From assembly GCA_900551205.1 (NCBI GenBank), contig URUW01000016.1, forward strand, positions 1-15,240: a stretch of DNA of 15,240 nt, read 5' to 3'. The stretch is from an uncultured Collinsella sp. (GTDB lineage Bacteria > Actinomycetota > Coriobacteriia > Coriobacteriales > Coriobacteriaceae). Shown one piece after another: positions 1-7,897 of this stretch (the first letter of the stretch is position 1; the number at the start of each line of letters is the position of its first letter). The position numbers and the translations under genes were made by a program. The notes under the pieces are model-generated. The model was not told the DNA's origin. It did no database searches and saw only the letters and a list, made by a program, of their open reading frames with translations.

Positions 1-792
1 GTGGGCATTGCCGAGGAGCACGCCGTGACCTTTGCCACCGCGCTTGCGCGCTCGGGCGCCAAGCCAGTCTTTGGTGTGTACGGCACGTTTTTGCAGCGCG
101 CCTACGACGAGCTGTGGCACGACCTGTGCCTCAACGACGCCCCCGCAACCATCCTGGTATTTGGCGCGTCGATCTTTGGCACCACATCCGAGACGCATCT
201 CTCGTTCTTTGATATTTCCATGCTGGGCGGTCTTCCCAACATGCACTACTTGGCGCCGGCCTGCATGGAGGAATATCTGTCCATGCTGAGCTGGTCGCTC
301 GATCACCGCGAGCATCCTGTGGCGATTCGCGTGCCCGGCATTGGCCTGGTAAGCCGCCCCGACTTGGCGCCTGCCGAGGACGCCGATTACGGTGTCGCGC
401 GCTACAACGTGGTGCGCCAGGGCCGCGACGTGGCCGTGCTCGCGCTCGGCGATTTCTTTGAGCTGGGCGAGCACGTGGCAAATCGCTTGGCTGCCGAGTA
501 CGGCATCGAGGCCACGCTCGTCAACCCTCGCTTTGCAACCAAGCTTGACCGCGAGTTCCTCGACAGCCTTGCCGCCGAGCATCGCGTTGTCGTCACCCTC
601 GAGGACGGCATCTTGGACGGTGGCTGGGGCGAGCGTGTCGCGTGCTACTTGGCCTGCACGCCCGTGCGCACGCGCACTTTTGGCATCGCCAAGGGCTTCC
701 CCGACCGCTACGACCCCAACGAGTTGCTCGCTCAGAACGGCATGACGGTCGAGAACATGGCCGCCGAGGCCGTAAGGCTACTCAACGAGTAA
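1..792 (+). CDS. Divergent DXS-like / transketolase C-terminal protein (5'-truncated)
   Basis: Partial gene: the reading frame is open at the left edge. The first codon, GTG, is the Val of the family motif VGIAEEHAVT, so it is not the true start. The visible 263 residues cover the pyrimidine-binding and C-terminal domains of 1-deoxy-D-xylulose-5-phosphate synthase-type, thiamine-diphosphate enzymes. Seen: the cofactor-activating Glu (E5), the block VYGTFLQRAYDE (Y27, R33), H66 and R110. The loop that in classical DXS reads RAGxxGADGxTH reads GASIFGTTSETH here, so the Arg (G55) and Asp (T62) that bind the sugar-phosphate acceptor are missing (alignment to E. coli DXS from memory). It is therefore probably a DXS-like paralogue with another acceptor, or a low-activity one, rather than the housekeeping dxs. 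It is followed directly by a terminator. Confidence 0.82.
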   Translation: MGIAEEHAVTFATALARSGAKPVFGVYGTFLQRAYDELWHDLCLNDAPATILVFGASIFGTTSETHLSFFDISMLGGLPNMHYLAPACMEEYLSMLSWSLDHREHPVAIRVPGIGLVSRPDLAPAEDADYGVARYNVVRQGRDVAVLALGDFFELGEHVANRLAAEYGIEATLVNPRFATKLDREFLDSLAAEHRVVVTLEDGILDGGWGERVACYLACTPVRTRTFGIAKGFPDRYDPNELLAQNGMTVENMAAEAVRLLNE

Positions 793-796
793 AAAA

Positions 797-836
797 CCTC
801 CGCAAGGGAAGCACCCCTGCGGAAGTTTTTATTTTT
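797..836 (+). terminator. Intrinsic terminator of the DXS-like gene
   Basis: Hairpin CCGCAAGGG (800-808), loop AAGCA, CCCCTGCGG (814-822), one internal mismatch, followed by a T-rich tract GTTTTTATTTTT. It begins within a few bases of the stop codon at 790-792. The A-run before the stem could make it work weakly in the other direction too. Confidence 0.85.
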
Positions 837-847
837 GAGCTCAACTA

Positions 848-1063
848 TCTCAATCTGTAACATCTAGGGCCCGAATTCCCGTCTAACTGTTACAGATCTA
901 GATAAGACGTCTTAGTTCCAAACCTTTGTCTCGATCTGTAACAGATAGAGACCTTTTGGCCGTCTACCTATTACAGATCGAGACATTCGAATTCCCCTGA
1001 AGAGAAAATCTCAATCTGTAACAGTTACTCGGCAAAAATGGCTGCAGATGTTACAGATTGAGA
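848..1063. repeat. Phased array of six 15-bp units in alternating orientation
   Basis: Consensus TCTCAATCTGTAACA. Forward copies lie at 848-862, 929-943 and 1009-1023; reverse-complement copies at 888-902, 969-983 and 1049-1063. Three are exact, one has one mismatch and two have two. Start-to-start distances are 40, 41, 40, 40 and 40 bp. The array is thus three 55-bp inverted-repeat pairs (848-902, 929-983, 1009-1063) with 25-bp centres, separated by 25-26 bp. Several units carry an inner dyad CTGTNACAG; the copy at 928-952 is an almost complete 25-bp palindrome. The spacers are mostly unique, except that two contain CGAATTCCC and two contain CCGTCTA. It lies 112 bp upstream of the transporter promoter. 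Function is unknown: an operator array, a structured RNA, or a dispersed repeat family are all possible. Confidence 0.85.
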
Positions 1064-1074
1064 CAAAGCAGCGA

Positions 1075-1131
1075 GACAGGCCACCACATCTGCAAGAACC
1101 ACCACAAAGGTGCCTGTCCCTTTTTGGTAGG
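1075..1131 (+). repeat. Dispersed hairpin repeat, variant copy
   Basis: The right end, 1113-1131, matches the core CCTGTCCCTTTTTGGCAGG of two further copies at 11057-11075 and 13228-13246, with one change (GGTAGG for GGCAGG). Here the left arm differs: GACAGGCCACC (1075-1085) can pair with GGTGCCTGTC (1109-1118) across a short loop. Repeats with this GGTGCCTGTCCC-like core are, to my knowledge, common between genes in Coriobacteriia and Clostridia, which suggests a REP/RAYT-type mobile family. That origin is an inference; no transposase is in the window. Confidence 0.6.
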
Positions 1132-1174
1132 AAGAATTACCCATAAGGTAAGTATGTTTCTGAGTTATTTCGTG

Positions 1175-1204
1175 TTGACCCATTTGAGCGCGATAGGGTA
1201 TAAC
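1175..1204 (+). promoter_or_regulatory. Sigma70-type promoter for the transporter operon
   Basis: TTGACC (1175-1180), an 18-bp spacer and TATAAC (1199-1204), each 5 of 6 to consensus. Transcription would start near 1211, giving a short leader of about 37 nt. That is too short for a riboswitch or T-box. A strong ribosome binding site, AAAGGTG (1234-1240), lies 7 nt before the ATG at 1248. Confidence 0.7.
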
Positions 1205-1247
1205 TCTACTCAACCGCTAGGGATTTTATTGAGAAAGGTGTTCTACC

Positions 1248-2240
1248 ATGAGCAAGAACCTCTCCCAGCAGGTCGTTCTCGACCGCCGCGGCTTCGTTGC
1301 CGCCACCTTCGCAACCGTCGCCGGCCTTGGTCTTGCCGGCTGCTCCGACACCAGTGCCGAGGCCGACAAGGGTTCCGCCGGTTCCTCCAAGAGCTCCGAG
1401 GATACCGAGGTTTCCGCCACGCTCGACGCCAAGGCATTCGACAAGCTCGTCAACGACGGCCCCAAGGCCGATGATGACGCCATCGCCGCCAGCACCTGGG
1501 CTACGGCCGTCAAGGCTGCCGGCGTCTTTACGATCGGTGGCGTCCAGACCTCCACGCTCTTCTCCCTCCTCAACGAGAAGGACGGTCAGACCCGCGGCTT
1601 CGACGCCGGTATCGCACAGCTCCTGTCCAACTACATTCTGGGCGAGAACAAGGTCGAGATCACCCAGGTGACCTCGGACACGCGCGAGTCCGTCCTGCAG
1701 AACGGCCAGGTCGACGCTGTCTTTGCCACCTACACCATCACTGACGAGCGCAAGAAGCTCGTCTCCTTCGCCGGTCCCTACTACTACACCCAGCAGGCCA
1801 TCCTGGTGCTCGCCGACAACGACGACATCAAGAGCGTCGACGACCTGGCCGACAAGAACGTCGCCGTCCAGTCCGGCTCCAACGGCCCCGCCATCCTGGA
1901 GGAGTTCGCCCCCAAGGCCAGCCAACAGGAGTTCAAGACCGACGAGGAGGCCCGCCAGGCACTTCAGCAGGGCCGCGTTGACGCCTACGTCATCGACAAC
2001 AACATGCAGCAGAGCGCCCTGGTCCGCGAGCCCGGCAAGTACAAGATTGCCGGCAAGCCCTTCGGCAGCAAGGAGCCCTACGGCATCGGCCTGCCGCTCG
2101 ATTCCGACGGTGTCGCCTTTGTCAACGACTTCCTTAAGAAGATCGAGGATGACGGCACCTGGACCGAGCTGTGGCAGATCTGCATTGGCGACCGTACGGG
2201 CGACACCAATGTTCCCGAGCTGCCCGAGATCGGCGCCTAG
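1248..2240 (+). CDS. Amino-acid ABC transporter substrate-binding lipoprotein (GluB-like)
   Basis: 330 residues. The N-terminus has a twin-arginine signal (DRRGFVAATF, R13-R14), a hydrophobic stretch and a lipobox LAGC with the lipidated cysteine at C32, so the protein is probably Tat-exported and membrane-anchored. A Ser/Glu/Asp/Lys-rich linker follows (about 33-60), then a periplasmic-binding-protein type 3 fold. Family features: GFDAGIAQLL, NGQVDAVFATYTITDERKKLVSFAGPY and the second-lobe segment starting at SVDDLADKNVAVQSGSN. The TYTITDERK block is typical of glutamate/glutamine binders (GluB, GlnH). First gene of an operon with two permeases, an ATPase and a C26 amidase. A hairpin after it probably raises its expression relative to the membrane genes. 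The exact ligand (glutamate, glutamine or a gamma-glutamyl compound) cannot be read from sequence. Confidence 0.9.
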   Translation: MSKNLSQQVVLDRRGFVAATFATVAGLGLAGCSDTSAEADKGSAGSSKSSEDTEVSATLDAKAFDKLVNDGPKADDDAIAASTWATAVKAAGVFTIGGVQTSTLFSLLNEKDGQTRGFDAGIAQLLSNYILGENKVEITQVTSDTRESVLQNGQVDAVFATYTITDERKKLVSFAGPYYYTQQAILVLADNDDIKSVDDLADKNVAVQSGSNGPAILEEFAPKASQQEFKTDEEARQALQQGRVDAYVIDNNMQQSALVREPGKYKIAGKPFGSKEPYGIGLPLDSDGVAFVNDFLKKIEDDGTWTELWQICIGDRTGDTNVPELPEIGA

Positions 2241-2328
2241 GCAGCGAGCCTAGTAACGGCCGCTACGAAACCATACGGAAACGCACGATGTGCTTTATTG
2301 CGCTAAACTGTTTCCTCACTGAGTTGTC

Positions 2329-2360
2329 GGGGCTTCCGTACACACGGGAGCCCCTTTCCT
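2329..2360 (+). terminator. Attenuating hairpin between binding-protein and permease genes
   Basis: GGGGCTTCCGT (2329-2339), loop ACAC, ACGGGAGCCCC (2344-2354): 11 pairs including one G-T wobble, followed by TTTCCTT. The imperfect T-tract suggests a leaky terminator or an mRNA-stabilising 3' hairpin, a common way to make excess binding protein. The rest of the 138-bp spacer shows nothing else that I can support, and the ribosome binding site GGGAGG (2368-2373) follows it. Confidence 0.7.
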
Positions 2361-2378
2361 TACCGGCGGGAGGTCCGC

Positions 2379-3038
2379 ATGAGTCTCTCCGAGCTCTGGT
2401 CGCTCTATGGCCAGAACTATATCGACGCGCTGCTAGCAACCTGGGGCATGACGCTTGAGTCGTTTGCCATCGCCATGGTGCTGGCCGTCGCCGTCACCGT
2501 GATGCGCGTGTCGCCGCTCAAGCCGCTGCGCGTCTTTGGCGACCTGTATGTCCAGGTCTTCCGTAACATCCCCGGCATCGCGCTGCTCATTATCGTCGTC
2601 TACGCGCTGCCGCCGCTCAAGGTCGTCCTGCCCTACCGCACCTGCGTCATCGTCGCCACAGTGCTCTTGGGTTCTGCCTTTGGCTCCGAGAACTTTATGA
2701 GCGGCATCAACACCGTCGGTGTCGGCCAGGTGGAAGCCGCCCGCTCGCTGGGCATGAGCTTCAGCCGTATCCTCGCCAAGATCGTGATTCCGCAGGCGCT
2801 GCGCTCGAGCGTGCTGCCCATGACCAACCTCTTTATCGCCGTCATGCTCACCACCGCGCTCGGCAGTCAGGTGCCGCTTAAACCGCAGGAGCTCACCGGC
2901 GTGGTGAGCTACATCAACACGCGCTCGCTCGGCGGCGTCGCCGCGTTCTTCATCTCGGCGCTCGGCTACCTGGGCACGGCCTTTGTGGTGAGCCACATTG
3001 GCAACTATATCGATAAGAAGGTGAGGATCCTCCGATGA
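2379..3038 (+). CDS. Amino-acid ABC transporter permease (GluC-like)
   Basis: 219 residues, a normal length for the HisM/GluC branch of polar amino-acid permeases, with several hydrophobic segments (about 27-43, 65-80, 88-102, 150-163 and 185-205). The N-terminal part has the family block FGDLYVQVFRNIPGIALL (R62, P65). The cytoplasmic EAA loop that docks on the ATPase is VEAARSLGMSFSRILAKIVI (118-137), followed by PQAL. The ATG at 2379 has GGGAGG five bases upstream. It overlaps the next permease by 4 bp (ATGA at 3035), which implies translational coupling and a heterodimeric channel. Substrate is inferred from the operon only. Confidence 0.9.
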   Translation: MSLSELWSLYGQNYIDALLATWGMTLESFAIAMVLAVAVTVMRVSPLKPLRVFGDLYVQVFRNIPGIALLIIVVYALPPLKVVLPYRTCVIVATVLLGSAFGSENFMSGINTVGVGQVEAARSLGMSFSRILAKIVIPQALRSSVLPMTNLFIAVMLTTALGSQVPLKPQELTGVVSYINTRSLGGVAAFFISALGYLGTAFVVSHIGNYIDKKVRILR

Positions 3039-3868
3039 GCAAGCACTCCACCTCTGCGCTCACCATGCGCGATGCGCTCTACGAGGCTCCCGGCCCCAAG
3101 ATGCGCGCCAAGATTCGCGTCGGCACCGCCATCTCACTTGTTGCCGTGGCCGCGCTCATCGCTCTGGTACTGCAGCGCTTTTACGTGACCGGCCAGCTTT
3201 CGGTCCATTACTGGTACTTCTTTACGCACCTCACCACCTGGAAGTTCCTGCTTGCCGGTTTTGAGGGCACCGTTAAAGTCGCACTCACCGCCGGCGTCAT
3301 TGCGCTGGTACTGGGCTTAGCCCTTATGCTCGGCCGCACCAGCGACATTAAGCCGCTGCAGCTGGTCTGCCGCGTGCTCACCGATTTCTTCCGTGGCGTG
3401 CCGAGCCTTCTGTTCATCTACTTCTTCTTTTTGGTGCTGCCCCAGTACAAGATCGCACTGCCGTCGTTTTGGATGCTCACGCTTCCCGTCGCGCTCGCTG
3501 CGGCCGGCGTACTGGCCGAGATCTTCCGTGCCGGCGTCAATGCCGTGCCGCGCGGCCAGGTCGAGGCCGCCCAGGCGCTCGGTCTCTCCAAGGCTAAAAT
3601 CACCTTTAAAATCGTGCTGCCGCAGGCCATTCGGTTTATCATTCCGTCGTTGATTTCGCAGCTTGTGGTCGTCGTCAAAGACACCACCGTCGCCTACGTG
3701 GTGAGCTACCCCGACCTTATGCAAAACGCCCGCGTGCTCATTACCAACTACGACGCCCTCGTGTCGGTCTACCTAGTGATCGCGGTCATTTATATCCTCA
3801 TCAACGTCGCAATCAACAAGGCCGCTGTCTACGTTTCGCGCAAGACCGGCGCGACCATCATTCGCTAA
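3035..3868 (+). CDS. Amino-acid ABC transporter permease (GluD-like)
   Basis: 277 residues. The N-terminal cytoplasmic stretch ALYEAPGPKMRAK resembles the 'APGP' leader I know from actinobacterial GluD permeases and is the best hint that this is a glutamate-type importer. A first membrane segment (about 30-48) is followed by the binding-protein-dependent permease domain: FRGVPSLLFIYFFFLVLP (119-136), an EAA loop VEAAQALGLSKAKITFKIVL (177-196) with PQAI after it, and a C-terminal membrane segment (about 242-260). The start overlaps the stop of the preceding permease by 4 bp. The ATPase gene follows 36 bp downstream. Confidence 0.9.
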   Translation: MSKHSTSALTMRDALYEAPGPKMRAKIRVGTAISLVAVAALIALVLQRFYVTGQLSVHYWYFFTHLTTWKFLLAGFEGTVKVALTAGVIALVLGLALMLGRTSDIKPLQLVCRVLTDFFRGVPSLLFIYFFFLVLPQYKIALPSFWMLTLPVALAAAGVLAEIFRAGVNAVPRGQVEAAQALGLSKAKITFKIVLPQAIRFIIPSLISQLVVVVKDTTVAYVVSYPDLMQNARVLITNYDALVSVYLVIAVIYILINVAINKAAVYVSRKTGATIIR

Positions 3869-3904
3869 CGATTTACCATTTCGAGTCATAAGGAGCCGAG
3901 CACC

Positions 3905-4669
<765 letters not shown>

Positions 4670-4720
4670 CCAGACCGCCCACCCGCCAGCCATGCCCATC
4701 CAAACTCGAAAGTTACACCT

Positions 4721-5530
4721 ATGATCGGAACCCACACCTCATCGTCCTACACTCCGCACGTCGACGTCGACCCCGCTGACCGCCCGCTTATCCTGGTAGC
4801 ACCACGCTGGGAAGAAGCGAAGCCCTATTTGAGCGAGACGCTCTCCCCCAACGAGGAGATTGCGAGCGTATTTGTCGACGCCATTCTTGCCGCCGGCGGT
4901 CTGCCGCTGCAGATGTCCATTACCGAAGACGTCGACGTTATCCGTCATTACGTGGAAATCGCCGACGGCATCGCCATTCCCGGCGGCCCCGATGTCAATC
5001 CCAAACGTTGGGGCGATGATCGACCCTACGACCCCACCCTCTGCTGCGAGATCCGCGATAGTTTTGAGTTTAAGCTGGTCAGCGAGGTGCTCCGTGCCAA
5101 AAAGCCGCTCTTTACCACCTGCCGCGGCACGCAACTGCTCAACGTCGCCACCGGCGGCACCCTGTGCATGGACGTGCCGAGCCTGGGCGCGCGCGAGGGC
5201 CGCACGCAGTGGCGCCATACCCACGTGCTCAACGACCCTGTGCATCCTGTCGAGGTCGTGCCGGGCTCGCTGCTGGAGCGCGCGGTTGGCGGGCACAGGC
5301 TGATCCAGACCAACTCCGCACATCACTGCTGCGTCGATCGTCTGGGTAAGAGCACGCGCTTGGTCGCCAAGGCAACCGACGGCGTTCCCGAGTGCATCGA
5401 AGTCGAAGGCCAGCCGTTCTGTCTGGGTGTGCAATGGCATCCCGAGTACACCTGGCAGACGCTCGAGACCGACTTTAACCTGTGGAAGTCGTTTGTCGAG
5501 GCGGCGGCCAAGGTAAAGCAGACCCGCTAG
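4721..5530 (+). CDS. Class I glutamine amidotransferase-like / gamma-glutamyl hydrolase (peptidase C26, PuuD-like)
   Basis: 269 residues. Catalytic features of C26 amidases are present: the cysteine nucleophile C134 in TTCRGTQLLN and the His-Glu pair H240/E242 in GVQWHPE. The block ADGIAIPGGPDVNPKRWG (81-98) is typical of gamma-glutamyl-GABA hydrolase-like proteins. Known members cleave gamma-glutamyl amides in the cytoplasm. Its place at the end of a glutamate-type importer operon suggests it processes the imported substrate and releases glutamate; this is an inference. The ribosome binding site is weak (only GAAAG upstream), so coupling to the upstream genes is likely. A strong terminator follows. 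The elbow residue two before the Cys is Thr instead of the usual Gly/Ala, a minor deviation. Confidence 0.85.
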   Translation: MIGTHTSSSYTPHVDVDPADRPLILVAPRWEEAKPYLSETLSPNEEIASVFVDAILAAGGLPLQMSITEDVDVIRHYVEIADGIAIPGGPDVNPKRWGDDRPYDPTLCCEIRDSFEFKLVSEVLRAKKPLFTTCRGTQLLNVATGGTLCMDVPSLGAREGRTQWRHTHVLNDPVHPVEVVPGSLLERAVGGHRLIQTNSAHHCCVDRLGKSTRLVAKATDGVPECIEVEGQPFCLGVQWHPEYTWQTLETDFNLWKSFVEAAAKVKQTR

Positions 5531-5553
5531 TTCGCGAACCGCATAACAGATAA

Positions 5554-5594
5554 GGGCGCCCCGCCGGCCACATGGTCCGACGGGGCGCCCTTTT
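5554..5594 (+). terminator. Intrinsic terminator of the transporter operon
   Basis: Perfect 10-bp stem GGGCGCCCCG (5554-5563) / CGGGGCGCCC (5581-5590), followed by TTTT. It sits between two convergent genes. On the minus strand it lacks a good T-tract, so it serves mainly the plus strand. Confidence 0.88.
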
Positions 5595-5635
5595 GCCTAT
5601 ACGCGACAGGCGCGCAGCCCAAGGCTCGCAAGCTC

Positions 5636-5992
5636 TTATTCGGCCGTCTCGCGCAGGGCCGACATCGTAGCCGCATATTGCTGCTGCAGCGCATGCATCC
5701 CCTCGCGAGCGCCGTCAACGGCATCGGCGCCGCGCAGCGCCTCGGTCACCACGACCGCCGGCTCGTACAGATTATCGAATCCCAGGTTCTGGCTCACGCC
5801 CTTGAGCGTGTGCGCTGCCATAAACGCACCTTCGGCGTCTCCCGCCGCCATGGCGGCCTCCAGCTTGTCCATGCTCTCGTCATCCAAAAACTTGAGGGCA
5901 AAGCGGGCGAGCATTTCCTCGCCCATCAGCCGAGCGCACGCGTCATCATAATTGGCGCCGATCTTCTCATACGCCTCACGCATGGAAATCAT
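5636..5992 (-). CDS. Stand-alone histidine phosphotransfer (HPt) protein
   Basis: 118 residues, about the size of a single HPt helical bundle. The phosphorylatable histidine is H61 in AAHTLKGVSQNLGFDNL, a standard HPt signature (HxLKG). The protein would carry phosphate between a hybrid kinase and a response regulator; no kinase is encoded in the window. Its ATG at 5990-5992 is preceded by AAAGGAG (minus strand, 6003-6009). It starts 24 bp after the stop of the GGDEF/REC/HD-GYP gene, so the two are very probably one transcript and the receiver domain there is the natural partner. An in-frame second Met lies three codons in. Confidence 0.85.
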   Translation of the reverse strand: MISMREAYEKIGANYDDACARLMGEEMLARFALKFLDDESMDKLEAAMAAGDAEGAFMAAHTLKGVSQNLGFDNLYEPAVVVTEALRGADAVDGAREGMHALQQQYAATMSALRETAE

Positions 5993-6016
5993 GGATTAAA
6001 AACTCCTTTGGTCAAA

Positions 6017-7897
6017 CTAAATCGTGGGAAACGCGACAACGTCGGCGGGGCGTGCCAACGTCTCGGCAATTTGGTCTTGCACCTCAAGCAGACAATCGAG
6101 CAGCAGCGGGTTAAAGGTGCCGCACTTACCGTCCAGGATCATCTGAATTGCCTCCTTGTGCGGGATAGCGTCCTTGTACACGCGCACGCTCGTCAGAGCA
6201 TCGTACACGTCGGCCACCGAAACCACCTGTGCGGCAATGGGAATTTCGTCGCCCTTAAGGCCATCGGGATAACCCTTGCCGTCCCAGCGCTCGTGATGCC
6301 AACGCGCAATCTGGTACGCATATTCCATAAGCGCATTGCCGGCGTGATGGCTACCCAGCTCAAGCAGCATGTCGGCGCCGATCGTGGTATGCGTCTTCAT
6401 AATCTCGAACTCCTCGGACGTAAGGCGCCCGGGTTTGTTGAGAATCGCATCGTCAATCGACATCTTGCCGATATCGTGCAGCGCCGAAGCCAGGGCAATC
6501 GTGGAGCGCTCCTCATTGTCAAGGGAAATGGTGTCGCTACGCTGGACCAGACAGCCAAGCAGCAGCTCGGTCAGCTTTTCGATGTTCGTAACGTGCCTGC
6601 CGCTCTCGCCGTTGCGAAGCTCCATGACGCCAGCCATGATGTCGATGAGCATGCGACTGTTCTTGACACGCTCGTTGTACTGCTGGGACAGCAGGCTCGT
6701 CAGACGGCGCTGTTTGGCGTATAGGCGGATGGTGTTGCTTACACGGCGGCGCACGACACGGGAGTCAAACGGGCGGTTGATATAGTCCGAGGCGCCCAGC
6801 TCGTACGCGCGCAGAACCATATCATCGGAATCTTCGCTCGAAATCATGATGACAGGCAGATTGTCACTAACCGATCGGCGCGACAGACCGGCCAGCACCT
6901 CAAAGCCGCTTATGCCCGGCATGACAATATCCAGCAGCACGAGCGACAACTCATCACCATAGCGGTCGACCATGTCGAGCGCCGTACGACCGTTGTCGGC
7001 CTCGAGGATGCAATACTCGTCCTTGAGCATCTCGCTGAGAATGACTCGGTTCATCTCGGAGTCATCGACAATAAGTACCAAAGGCTTTTCGCTTTGGAAG
7101 GCCTCGATGGAATCGGCATCGGTCACGACCGTACCGGCTTTTGCCTTAGCGCGGCTCAGTAACTGGACAGCGCGGCCAACGCCCTCATCGACCGTCTCGC
7201 CATGAATGCGAACGCCACCAACACATGCCGTCAAGCTCACGTACTCATGGCCCGGAATAATCGTGGAACGAACGGCATCGGACACCTGATGCAGGCGACG
7301 GGTGAAGTCATCGGAGGGAATATTGGGCATGACAACCACAAACTTGTCGCAGCCATAGCGCACAAGCTCGTCAGTCGAACGGATTCCGCTGCGCATGGCT
7401 GTCGCCACGGCACCGAGCGCAAGGTCGCCGGCATGACGGCCACACGTATCGTTGAAGACCTTAAAATCATCAAGGTCGATCATCGCAACGCCGGCATTCA
7501 TGCGGGCGCTACGGAGCTTTTCCTCGTAATATCGGCGATTGTGCACGCTCGTCAGCACGTCGGTGTAGACAAGGTCCTCTTTTGCAGCCTCTTGCCCATC
7601 GATCGGACGCACCATCAGCAGGACATGAGGCTCGCCCTCGACCTTCAGAGGGCGCAGATGGGCGCGGTACTCAACGCCATCGTTGAGCAGTTGCTCCGAC
7701 ACCTCATCGGAATCTGTCAAGGCCTCAAGACTTGCCTGGCGCAAACAAGGGCAGCGATCACCGGCGAGCAGGCAGTTAGGCTCGCTCTTAATCTGATCGG
7801 CCGACAGCAAACGTACCACGGGGTAGGTCTTCGCGACACGGGCGACCTCGGTGGCAGCCTCCTCGTCGGTTAGATTGACCTCGTGATTATTGAGCAT
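6017..7897 (-). CDS. c-di-GMP signalling protein: N-terminal Cys-rich sensor, degenerate GGDEF, receiver, HD-GYP
   Basis: 626 residues, four parts. (1) About 20-105: PAS-like segment with C42, C49 and C51. (2) About 108-262: GGDEF fold (DVLTSVHNRRYYEEKL, MIDLDDFKVFND). The signature is GCDKF (182-186) instead of GGDEF, so cyclase activity is unlikely, but the inhibitory-site motif RSTD (173-176) sits exactly five residues before it and is intact. (3) About 272-392: receiver with acidic D278/D279, phosphoacceptor D323 and S353; the conserved Lys is Arg (R375). (4) About 408-610: HD-GYP phosphodiesterase with HDIGK (H474, D475), H503, HHERWDGKGYPDGL (534-547). Likely role: a phosphorylation- and perhaps c-di-GMP-regulated phosphodiesterase that degrades c-di-GMP. 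The ATG at 7895-7897 has GAAAGG upstream. In an operon with the HPt gene. Confidence 0.88.
   Translation of the reverse strand: MLNNHEVNLTDEEAATEVARVAKTYPVVRLLSADQIKSEPNCLLAGDRCPCLRQASLEALTDSDEVSEQLLNDGVEYRAHLRPLKVEGEPHVLLMVRPIDGQEAAKEDLVYTDVLTSVHNRRYYEEKLRSARMNAGVAMIDLDDFKVFNDTCGRHAGDLALGAVATAMRSGIRSTDELVRYGCDKFVVVMPNIPSDDFTRRLHQVSDAVRSTIIPGHEYVSLTACVGGVRIHGETVDEGVGRAVQLLSRAKAKAGTVVTDADSIEAFQSEKPLVLIVDDSEMNRVILSEMLKDEYCILEADNGRTALDMVDRYGDELSLVLLDIVMPGISGFEVLAGLSRRSVSDNLPVIMISSEDSDDMVLRAYELGASDYINRPFDSRVVRRRVSNTIRLYAKQRRLTSLLSQQYNERVKNSRMLIDIMAGVMELRNGESGRHVTNIEKLTELLLGCLVQRSDTISLDNEERSTIALASALHDIGKMSIDDAILNKPGRLTSEEFEIMKTHTTIGADMLLELGSHHAGNALMEYAYQIARWHHERWDGKGYPDGLKGDEIPIAAQVVSVADVYDALTSVRVYKDAIPHKEAIQMILDGKCGTFNPLLLDCLLEVQDQIAETLARPADVVAFPTI

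Noticed and set aside
848..1063. CRISPR array
   Set aside because: Repeats are only 15 bp, alternate in orientation, and no cas gene is present.
848..1063. Integron attC sites
   Set aside because: The 55-bp inverted pairs lack the GTTRRRY-type ends, there are no gene cassettes between them and no integrase in the window.
1058..1474. Open frame running from the intergenic array into the binding-protein gene
   Set aside because: It overlaps the true gene in another frame, has no ribosome binding site and its translation is Arg/His-rich out-of-frame sequence.
5678..6724. Long open frame (348 codons) on the plus strand, opposite the HPt and HD-GYP genes
   Set aside because: The minus-strand proteins there have clear domains and motifs; the plus frame has no recognisable motif and is a by-product of high GC.
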